This document shows, piece by piece, positions 7,599 to 13,433 of a stretch of DNA of 13,433 bases. The stretch is from an uncultured Hyphomicrobiales bacterium (GTDB lineage Bacteria; Pseudomonadota; Alphaproteobacteria; Rhizobiales; Beijerinckiaceae). Below the pieces are notes generated by a model, which was not told the origin of the DNA, searched no databases, and saw only the letters and a program-made list of their open reading frames with translations. The stretch covers positions 1-13,433 of the forward strand of contig CAIWVR010000190.1 of NCBI GenBank assembly GCA_903916165.1, written 5' to 3'. The translations under genes were made by a program, and so were the position numbers. Positions within the stretch are counted from its first letter, which is position 1. Each line of letters begins with the position of its first letter.

Positions 7599-8714
7599 TC
7601 AGCGGCGCGGTGCCAGAGGTTGGACGCGATCTCCATCGGTCACCTCATCGGGCAGATTGATGACAAGCACATCACCCTCCGCCACACCCTTCGCGACCGC
7701 AATCTGTGCCCCGTCTGTCCCGGCAACAATGATCGGCCGGAACCGGACACGATCCTGATCAACGGCGGCGACAAAGGTTTTCGCCTGACGCACGAGCAAG
7801 GCGGTGGCAGGAATCTGGATATACTTCTCGAGGGGCACCTGAAGGCTCATGTTGACGAAGCTGCCGGGAGTAAAAAAATCATCCGGATTGTCCAGATGAG
7901 CTTCAATCAGCATCGTGCGTGATTTTGAATCGATCTCGCCAGTCATCCGGGTGACATCGGCAGACCGCTTGCGCTCCGGACGACTTGCATCCGAAATCTC
8001 AACCTTGTGTCCAACCTTGATGAAGGGCACGTCCTGTTGCTGGAGGTAGGCATAAACGCGGATTCTGGAATTGTTCGATATGGTCACGATCGGCGTGGCA
8101 CTGACAGAATTTGTCTGCGCATTGGTCACGAGAGACCCTGGATCCATAAAACGTGAAATCACGCGCCCATCCAGCGGAGCTCGAATGGTCAGATAGGACT
8201 TGGTTGTCGACAGGACTGCAACATTGTTTTCAGAGACCAGTGCATCCGTTTCGGACTGCAGCATGAGAACCTGAGTGGTGGAGCCGCGCTCATAAAGACC
8301 CCTCAATCTCTCCAGATTGCGGCGCTTGTTCATCAGATCAGCAGTTGACGCCGCAAGTTGCTGCTCCAGCTCTGGCGATTCCAGTTCAGCGATGATCTGG
8401 CCGGCTGATACAATGTCGCCCTTATCAACCGCAATCGATTTCAGATATCCTGACACTTTCGCATAGAGTGTGACTGAGGCTGACGATTTTACATCGCCCA
8501 GAAGCTTGATGGTTCTGAAGTCCGGCCCAGCTCCCGCCTTGATGACTTCAACACGTGGGCCATCCTCAGCAACCTTCGCTTGCGCACTGCGCATGATTGC
8601 AACGCGGGCACCCTCCGTTTGATAATGCCTTTGAACCAGATAGGCGGCACCGGATACGAGCACCAAACCCGCTATAATGCCCGTGAATGAGAGTTTGCGC
8701 TGCTTATCAACCAT
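7599..8714 (-). CDS. RND efflux periplasmic adaptor (membrane fusion protein)
   Basis: This 371-residue adaptor of the HlyD/AcrA type would link the RND permease to an outer-membrane channel. It has an N-terminal membrane anchor (about residues 9-27) without a lipobox cysteine. The barrel-sandwich (lipoyl-like) half-motifs are AKVSGYLKSIAVDKGD (85-100) with GQIIAELESPELEQQL (105-120), and YLTIRAPLDGRVISR (174-188), flanking a short helical hairpin (about 115-170). The beta-barrel and membrane-proximal domains follow (VYAYLQQQDVPFIKVGHKV; IPATALL). Length is normal for the family. Its ATG overlaps the last 8 bases of the permease gene and is preceded by a G-rich stretch, so translation is probably coupled. 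The order permease-then-adaptor is the reverse of the classic acrAB order. No outer-membrane factor gene follows; the next 768 bases are gene-free. Confidence 0.92.
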   Translation of the reverse strand: MVDKQRKLSFTGIIAGLVLVSGAAYLVQRHYQTEGARVAIMRSAQAKVAEDGPRVEVIKAGAGPDFRTIKLLGDVKSSASVTLYAKVSGYLKSIAVDKGDIVSAGQIIAELESPELEQQLAASTADLMNKRRNLERLRGLYERGSTTQVLMLQSETDALVSENNVAVLSTTKSYLTIRAPLDGRVISRFMDPGSLVTNAQTNSVSATPIVTISNNSRIRVYAYLQQQDVPFIKVGHKVEISDASRPERKRSADVTRMTGEIDSKSRTMLIEAHLDNPDDFFTPGSFVNMSLQVPLEKYIQIPATALLVRQAKTFVAAVDQDRVRFRPIIVAGTDGAQIAVAKGVAEGDVLVINLPDEVTDGDRVQPLAPRR

Positions 8715-11700
8715 GGGCTTTAGCCCCCCGATTTTGCTTTAATGCAAGCTCGAATTGCTCATCGAGCAGGTGCAATTGCGGCGGTTTCTTCCGCAGCAAG
8801 GTGTAAAAGATGGGAACGAGCACCAAAGTCGCGAACGTCGCCGCAGCCAGCCCTCCGATCACCGCACGACCCAGCGGGGCGTTCTGTTCGCCCGCCTCGC
8901 CCAAGCCCAGCGCCATGGGCACCATGCCCAGAATCATGGCGAAGGCCGTCATCAGGATCGGCCGCAGGCGGGTTTTGGCGGATTCGACCACTGCCTGCAC
9001 CGGCGTGAGCGAGGGATCGCGCATACGCAGATCATTGGCGAAGCTGATCACCAGGATAGAGTTGGAGACGGAAATGCCGACCGTCATGATGGCACCCATT
9101 AACGAGACGACATTGATCGTTGTGCCTGTCGCCGCCAGAATCCAGATGATTCCGATCAGGGCACCTGGCACAGCCATCATGATGATGAAGGGATCTATCC
9201 AAGACTGGAACAGGATCACCAACACCGCATAAACGAGGAAGATCGCCAGCAAAAGCCCGAAGGCCAGCAAACTGAACGACTTTTCCATCACCTCATTCTG
9301 CCCGCGCAAAAAGATTTTCGTGCTTGAGGGAAGGTCCTTCTGAATATCTGCGATGATCGCCTTGATCTCCCCCGCGACGCTGCCGAGGTCGCGACCTTCG
9401 ACATTGGCTGCAACATCTATCACACGCTGGATCGTGTAATGATTGATGGAATTCATCACGGACCCTGGAGACACGGACGCTATGTCGCCCAACCTTGTCA
9501 CCGGTGCATAGGGAACAGAAGTCGGCGTGACCGCTGCGGGTGCCGGCATCAGCGAATTCACGGTGGGTGTGGCTGGGAAGGCCAGAATGTCGTTCACTGT
9601 TTCGAGCCGATCGACCGACGTGTTCACGACCACGCTATAATTCACCCCATTTTGGGGATTCAGGAAATATGTCGGGCTGATCGAGGAACTTCCCGCGAGC
9701 GAGGCCAGCATGTTATTGGCCACATCGCGTTGTGAGACGCCAAGGCGGGCCGCACGCTGGCGATCAACATCGATCTGCAACGACGGGAAATTCAGGACTT
9801 GCGTGATATGGGCGTCAACAAGACCCGGGATCAATTTCATTCTCTGCAGGAGCTTTTGCCCGGTCGCGTAGGAACGTTCAAAATTGGAATCCTGAATTTG
9901 GACGTCGATGGGTGCTGACAGGCCAAAGCTCAGGACCTGGCTCACAATGTCTGCGGTCTGGAAGTAAAAGATCACACCCGGAAATTCAGCGGCGAGCTGT
10001 TCACGGATCTGCTGCCGAAAATAAGCCGAGGGCTTGTGGGGCGCCTTCAGCGAGATCAGCATCTCCCCATCCGCGCCGGAGACATTGTCGCTCGGCACAA
10101 AGGCCAGGTTCAAGGCACCGGGCACGCCGATGGTGACGTTGATCGTGCGCAGCTCCTCACGGGGGATGATCGTCCGGATCTTATCCTCGACAGCCGCGAT
10201 GATCTGCTCCGTCGCTTCCAGGCGATTCCCGCTGGGGGCGCGCACATGCAGCTTGAGAATACCGACGTCAGCGGTCGGGTAAAAATCCATGCCGACATTG
10301 GGCGCCAGAGTGATGGCTGAACCAAGGAGCGCCACGAAGATCACCAGGACGAAACGCCATGACGCCAGCGCCTGCTCGAGCAGGCCCCCGAAGCCGTTCT
10401 TCAGCCGGTCAAACCCGCGATCAAAGGCCCCGGCGAATCTTTGAGGAAGGTTCGGCTTCCTGCTGGCGGCATGATCATCGTGATCGCGCAGCAATTGCTG
10501 CGCGAGCGCCGGCACGACCGTGAAGGACAGCGCGAAGGACGCCAGCATGGACAAAACGACGGTGATGGCCAGCGGGATGAAGAGAAATCTCGAAGCACCC
10601 TCCAGCAGAAGCACCGGAATGAACACGATGCAGATACACAAGGTCGCCACAGTCAAAGGCTGGATCACCTCGGCGGACCCCTCGACGATAGCGACGGTCA
10701 CCGGCTTGCCCAGCAATTGGTTGCGATGAATATTCTCCATCACGACAGTGGCATTATCAACGAGCATGCCAATGGCAAGTGCCATGCCACCCAGTGTCAT
10801 CAGATTGATGGTCTGACCGGTGAAATAGAGACCGGCGACACCTGCAAAAATGGACAGGGGGATAGAGGCTGCCACGACCAGGGTGTTGCGCCAGCTGCCA
10901 AGGAAAATAAGAATCATCAAGGAGACGAGCACCGATGAGATGACCGCCTCTTTCACCACGTTGGAGACGGCCGCGCGAACGAAGACGGATTGATCGAAAT
11001 CCATCTTCAGCTCAAGCCCGCTTGGTGCGGTCTCCTGAATCTCGGGCAACATATTGCGTACGGCGTCCACGACCTGAAGCGTTGAAGCCGTCGTGTTCTT
11101 CAAAATGGGGAGGAAGCTGGCGCGCTGGCCATTGATCCGAACGATATTGCTCTGCTGGGAGAAGGAATCCTTGACGGTGGCGATGTCCCCCAGAGTGACC
11201 ATCACGCCCTCGCGCACGCCAACCGGAAGATTGTTGAACTGATCAACGACACGCGGGCTCGAATTGAGCTGGATGCTGTATTCCTTGGGTCCCAGACGGG
11301 CAATGCCTGCGGGCACGATCACATTTGTCGTGCCCAGCGCATTGACCACGTCCATTTGCGAGAGCCCCTTGGCCCCCGCCTTCATCGGGTCGACCTCCAC
11401 AATGATCTGACGATTTTTGCCGCCGAAGGCTCCCGGTATGGACAGGCCGGGAATCGTGAACAATCGGGTACGCAAGAAGTTATTGGCATAGTCAGATAAT
11501 TGCTGTTCGGGCAGCGTGCTGGTGTTCAAGGTGACCTGAACAACCGGGACGTTAGAGGCATTGAACTGAATGACATTGGGCGGCTGCATGCCGGGGGGCG
11601 CAATGCGCAGAACAGCATTGCTCTGTGCCGTGATCTGGGCAATCGCGGCACCAATGTCCGCACCCTGCCGGAAATAGATCTTGAGGATACCCTGACCCGG

Positions 11701-11961
11701 TATGGAGAGCGATTCAATGCGATCAATACCATTGACCGTCGTCGAATAGGCACGCTCGCTGACCAGAACGACACGCCGCTCCATGTCTTCCGCACTCAGA
11801 CCATTGTAGCTCCACGCCACATAGACGACCGGGATATCAATGGCCGGAAAGATATCAACGATCATCCGTGATACCGAGATGAACCCGGTCAGCATGATCA
11901 GAATGGCGGATATGGCCATCGTATATGGGCGCCTCAGCGCGAGCCTGACAAGGCTAAGCAT
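8707..11961 (-). CDS. RND-superfamily efflux permease (AcrB-like), proton-relay variant
   Basis: This 1084-residue inner-membrane exporter has the duplicated RND layout. TM1 near residues 14-33 is followed by a large periplasmic loop with PAIDIPVVYVAWSYNG (39-54) and the porter domain. The TM2-TM6 block is about 333-490, TM7 about 535-554, the second periplasmic domain about 556-885, and the TM8-TM12 block about 895-1057. It would extrude hydrophobic or amphiphilic compounds using proton influx, together with the adaptor encoded next. In TM4 the usual VDDA is VDNA (D402, N403), and in TM10 the position of AcrB K940 is serine (SVSNSIL, S966). The conserved RLRPILMT after TM10 is kept. The start at 11961 was chosen over ATG 12015 because it has an AAGGGGAG ribosome binding site and gives the normal short N-terminus before TM1. 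It is the first gene of the RND operon. Substrate unknown. Confidence 0.93.
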   Translation of the reverse strand: MLSLVRLALRRPYTMAISAILIMLTGFISVSRMIVDIFPAIDIPVVYVAWSYNGLSAEDMERRVVLVSERAYSTTVNGIDRIESLSIPGQGILKIYFRQGADIGAAIAQITAQSNAVLRIAPPGMQPPNVIQFNASNVPVVQVTLNTSTLPEQQLSDYANNFLRTRLFTIPGLSIPGAFGGKNRQIIVEVDPMKAGAKGLSQMDVVNALGTTNVIVPAGIARLGPKEYSIQLNSSPRVVDQFNNLPVGVREGVMVTLGDIATVKDSFSQQSNIVRINGQRASFLPILKNTTASTLQVVDAVRNMLPEIQETAPSGLELKMDFDQSVFVRAAVSNVVKEAVISSVLVSLMILIFLGSWRNTLVVAASIPLSIFAGVAGLYFTGQTINLMTLGGMALAIGMLVDNATVVMENIHRNQLLGKPVTVAIVEGSAEVIQPLTVATLCICIVFIPVLLLEGASRFLFIPLAITVVLSMLASFALSFTVVPALAQQLLRDHDDHAASRKPNLPQRFAGAFDRGFDRLKNGFGGLLEQALASWRFVLVIFVALLGSAITLAPNVGMDFYPTADVGILKLHVRAPSGNRLEATEQIIAAVEDKIRTIIPREELRTINVTIGVPGALNLAFVPSDNVSGADGEMLISLKAPHKPSAYFRQQIREQLAAEFPGVIFYFQTADIVSQVLSFGLSAPIDVQIQDSNFERSYATGQKLLQRMKLIPGLVDAHITQVLNFPSLQIDVDRQRAARLGVSQRDVANNMLASLAGSSSISPTYFLNPQNGVNYSVVVNTSVDRLETVNDILAFPATPTVNSLMPAPAAVTPTSVPYAPVTRLGDIASVSPGSVMNSINHYTIQRVIDVAANVEGRDLGSVAGEIKAIIADIQKDLPSSTKIFLRGQNEVMEKSFSLLAFGLLLAIFLVYAVLVILFQSWIDPFIIMMAVPGALIGIIWILAATGTTINVVSLMGAIMTVGISVSNSILVISFANDLRMRDPSLTPVQAVVESAKTRLRPILMTAFAMILGMVPMALGLGEAGEQNAPLGRAVIGGLAAATFATLVLVPIFYTLLRKKPPQLHLLDEQFELALKQNRGAKAHG

Positions 11962-12364
11962 CTCGTTATTCTCCCCTTGGGCCCTAGGGTAGACGAGACC
12001 ATGAGTGATACGCAAGTTGCCAGTTTGTCCTTTACCTCACGTCCGGCGGGCCAAGTTTAGATTTCCGCTGATAATATCACTGGTCATTTTCTGCAATCTA
12101 TGGTCCAATTTCACAGCAACGCTCTCCCAAATTGGATAATGTAGCCCTGTGTGAAGCACTTGGGCTCCGTGGTCCATGATCGATAATCTTCTCCAAGCAG
12201 TCCTGAGTCCTTCGCCAGCAGTGAAGCTATTGCCTGAAAAAGACATTCCGGAGGCGCCTGGTTGCCAAAAACTCTGTGAGGATGGCTCTCATGATCATCC
12301 GTCCTCACGCCCTCAATCAATTTTTACATATCGACCCATGGCCAATGTCACCCCGGTCGAGACC
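11962..12364. other. 403-base intergenic region upstream of the RND operon
   Basis: This region lies between the end of the racemase-superfamily gene and the start of the pump gene, both on the minus strand. It is more AT-rich than its neighbours. It should hold the pump promoter and, if present, the terminator of the upstream operon. A 69-codon minus-strand frame (12037-12246) contains several rare codons (AGA, AGG, TTA) and no ribosome binding site, so it is not annotated as a gene. An inverted repeat TCGACC/GGTCGA (12331-12336, 12355-12360) lies just past the racemase-like gene but is not followed by a T-run on the minus strand. The possible operator at 12104-12136 is listed separately. 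Confidence 0.5.
12104..12136. promoter_or_regulatory. Perfect 8-base inverted repeat, possible operator of the RND pump
   Basis: TCCAATTT (12104-12111) and AAATTGGA (12129-12136) are exact inverted repeats separated by 17 bases, about 145-175 bases before the permease ATG in the minus-strand direction. The centre-to-centre spacing of 25 bases is a little over two helical turns, compatible with a dimeric regulator or a stem-loop in the leader RNA. RND pumps are commonly controlled by TetR- or MarR-type repressors, but no regulator gene is in the window. Function is inferred from position only. Confidence 0.35.
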
Positions 12365-13105
12365 TCAAGCCAATGAAAGCAACTGACTATGACCGCCCTG
12401 GGGCGTCCAGGCATCCAGCATTTGCAGGGCAGTCCGGATGACGGCGGCCTGGTTGCAGATGACTGGCTTCCCGAACTCGCGCTCGAGCTGAACCGCGACG
12501 GGTTCGGCGATCCACGACCCGCCGCCGATGTAGACGACATCGCAATCTGGGTTTTCCTGAAAAGCCTTCTTTCCCAACTCATAGGCGAGGCCCATGTGAT
12601 CGCTGGACTTGATCTTGTGAAAGTCGACGGGCGCGAGTTGGTTAACCGCCTTGCCGACAATCCGCGCACCGCCTCGTGCGAAGAACTGGTCAAGGCAATC
12701 ATTCATCTCGTCGTTCCATTTATTCGCGACAGCAACCTTTTTTGCGCCAAGATCCTTCGCTGACTTCACGACGGAGAGCACCGTCGATGTCACCGGTAAT
12801 CCCGACAATTCGTGGATATGGTCCAAAAGGCGATCATGCGCATCGACGCCGATCAGGATGGGCAGAGGAACACCGTTCTGAATAATCATGTCAACATCAC
12901 GATCCATCAGCATCTGAACATATTTATCCACCGGCGAAAATACCCGCTCGACATCGCTTTTTGAAAATTCTTTCAGCCCTACGCCAACCATGACTTCCAT
13001 CACGCCCTTTGGTGCCAAGCGATAAAACTCATAGGCATGATTGTCGACGATCAGACCCGGGACGAGACAGCCAAGCTTGTATTTCGGTGCAAAATCCTCA
13101 AACAT
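12365..13105 (-). CDS. Asp/Glu racemase-superfamily protein (arylmalonate decarboxylase / maleate isomerase-like) lacking the catalytic cysteines
   Basis: This 246-residue cytoplasmic protein has the two-lobed fold pattern of the Asp/Glu racemase superfamily, closest in layout to arylmalonate decarboxylase and maleate cis-trans isomerase. The N-terminal strand is LGCLVPGLIV (11-20). The first active-site loop is MIIQNGVPLPILIG (73-86), followed by GLPVTSTVLSVVKSAKDLGAKKVAVA (starting at 102). The second active-site loop is CDVVYIGGGSWIAEP (188-202), followed by EREFGKPVICNQAA. In active family members one or both loops carry a catalytic Cys; here the first loop has N-G-V and the second has GGGS, with glycine at the position of the AMDase catalytic cysteine by my hand alignment. 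The remaining cysteines (13, 137, 188, 217) lie elsewhere. A TGAGG Shine-Dalgarno precedes the ATG at 13105. It is 47 bases downstream of another gene of the same superfamily. The reaction is unknown. Confidence 0.75.
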   Translation of the reverse strand: MFEDFAPKYKLGCLVPGLIVDNHAYEFYRLAPKGVMEVMVGVGLKEFSKSDVERVFSPVDKYVQMLMDRDVDMIIQNGVPLPILIGVDAHDRLLDHIHELSGLPVTSTVLSVVKSAKDLGAKKVAVANKWNDEMNDCLDQFFARGGARIVGKAVNQLAPVDFHKIKSSDHMGLAYELGKKAFQENPDCDVVYIGGGSWIAEPVAVQLEREFGKPVICNQAAVIRTALQMLDAWTPQGGHSQLLSLA

Positions 13106-13152
13106 TTCAACCTCACTTTAGGCGTTTCTTTTTTTATCGCTGGATCAGGGCG

Positions 13153-13433
13153 TTACATGAACCCCTCGGTGAAGTCCCTGCCTGCCAGTCTCGCCTTCGG
13201 ATAGGTGAGCGCGCTTTGCGTGAAGCCAAAACGCACGCACATTTCTGCCATGGCGATCGAACAGGCTTTGGTATTGAGGACCTGTACGCCCGTCTCGCGC
13301 GCAAGATCATCGGGATCGACGACATATGGGATAAGGGCTCCCCCCAGGGGCACGATGATTTCCGCGCCGCGATCGACCATCGACCTGATAAGCGACGATG
13401 TCTTGTCAAAAATCTCGTCCTTACGACTTTGCA
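13153..13433 (-). CDS. Asp/Glu racemase-superfamily protein, C-terminal part
   Basis: This frame enters from the right edge of the window and ends with TAA at 13153-13155, giving 92 visible codons. No start is visible; the in-frame ATG at 13380 is internal to the open frame. The segment reads VDRGAEIIVPLGGALIPYVV, then LARETGVQVLNTKACSIAMAE and MCVRFGFTQSALTYPKA. This follows the C-terminal lobe of hydantoin racemase and Asp/Glu racemase proteins, where a GAEVIVLGCAG-type strand-loop carries the second catalytic cysteine, then the PVID-type strand and the AvklAE helix. Here the loop is PLGGAL, with no cysteine. It precedes and probably shares a transcript with the related gene at 12365-13105 (47-base gap). 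Only the C-terminal third is seen, so the exact subfamily is uncertain. Confidence 0.65.
   Translation of the reverse strand, partial: QSRKDEIFDKTSSLIRSMVDRGAEIIVPLGGALIPYVVDPDDLARETGVQVLNTKACSIAMAEMCVRFGFTQSALTYPKARLAGRDFTEGFM

Noticed and set aside
11962..12015. Upstream ATG at 12015 for the RND permease
   Set aside because: It would add 18 residues before the family-typical N-terminus, whereas ATG 11961 has an AAGGGGAG ribosome binding site.
12037..12246. Minus-strand 69-codon frame upstream of the RND permease, faintly like the start of a GntR-type regulator
   Set aside because: There is no helix-turn-helix after the short resemblance, rare codons are frequent, and there is no ribosome binding site; more likely leader sequence.
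12331..12360. Inverted repeat TCGACC/GGTCGA as a terminator of the racemase-like operon
   Set aside because: The stem is only 6 bases with an 18-base loop, and the minus strand continues with an A-run rather than a T-run.

Overview
The window looks like a stretch of a proteobacterial chromosome, most likely from an alphaproteobacterium of the Rhizobiales/Bradyrhizobium type. A betaproteobacterium rich in Bug-type receptors is the alternative. This is inferred from the moderately high GC, several tripartite tricarboxylate transporter (TTT/Bug) receptors, an NDP-forming acyl-CoA synthetase and a two-gene RND pump. No rRNA, tRNA, CRISPR array, phage gene or intact insertion sequence was seen.

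Layout. Positions 1-267 (+) hold the C-terminal end of a TTT receptor. A roughly 290-base convergent gap with at most one tiny ORF follows. Positions 560-4557 (-) are a tight three-gene catabolic operon, transcribed in the order TauD/TfdA-type dioxygenase, NDP-forming acyl-CoA synthetase, enoyl-CoA hydratase. A 198-base divergent intergenic region separates it from two tandem TTT receptors at 4756-6830 (+), which are followed by a terminator-like hairpin. Positions 6831-7598 contain no convincing gene. Positions 7599-11961 (-) are an RND efflux operon with the permease first and the periplasmic adaptor overlapping its end by 8 bases. A 403-base region upstream of the pump carries a perfect 8-base inverted repeat that may be an operator. 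Positions 12365-13433 (-) hold two consecutive members of the Asp/Glu racemase / arylmalonate decarboxylase / maleate isomerase superfamily, the second cut by the window edge.

How it may fit together (inference). Receptors secreted to the periplasm would capture a small organic acid. The dioxygenase, acyl-CoA synthetase and crotonase-family enzyme would oxidise, activate and process it as a CoA thioester. The racemase-like proteins could act on a related dicarboxylate or alpha-substituted acid, and the RND pump could export toxic compounds. The substrate cannot be read from the sequence. The points most worth a second look are the racemase-superfamily pair, which lacks cysteine at the usual catalytic positions; the RND permease with an altered proton-relay motif; and the receptors without visible membrane partners flanking the dioxygenase-CoA operon.
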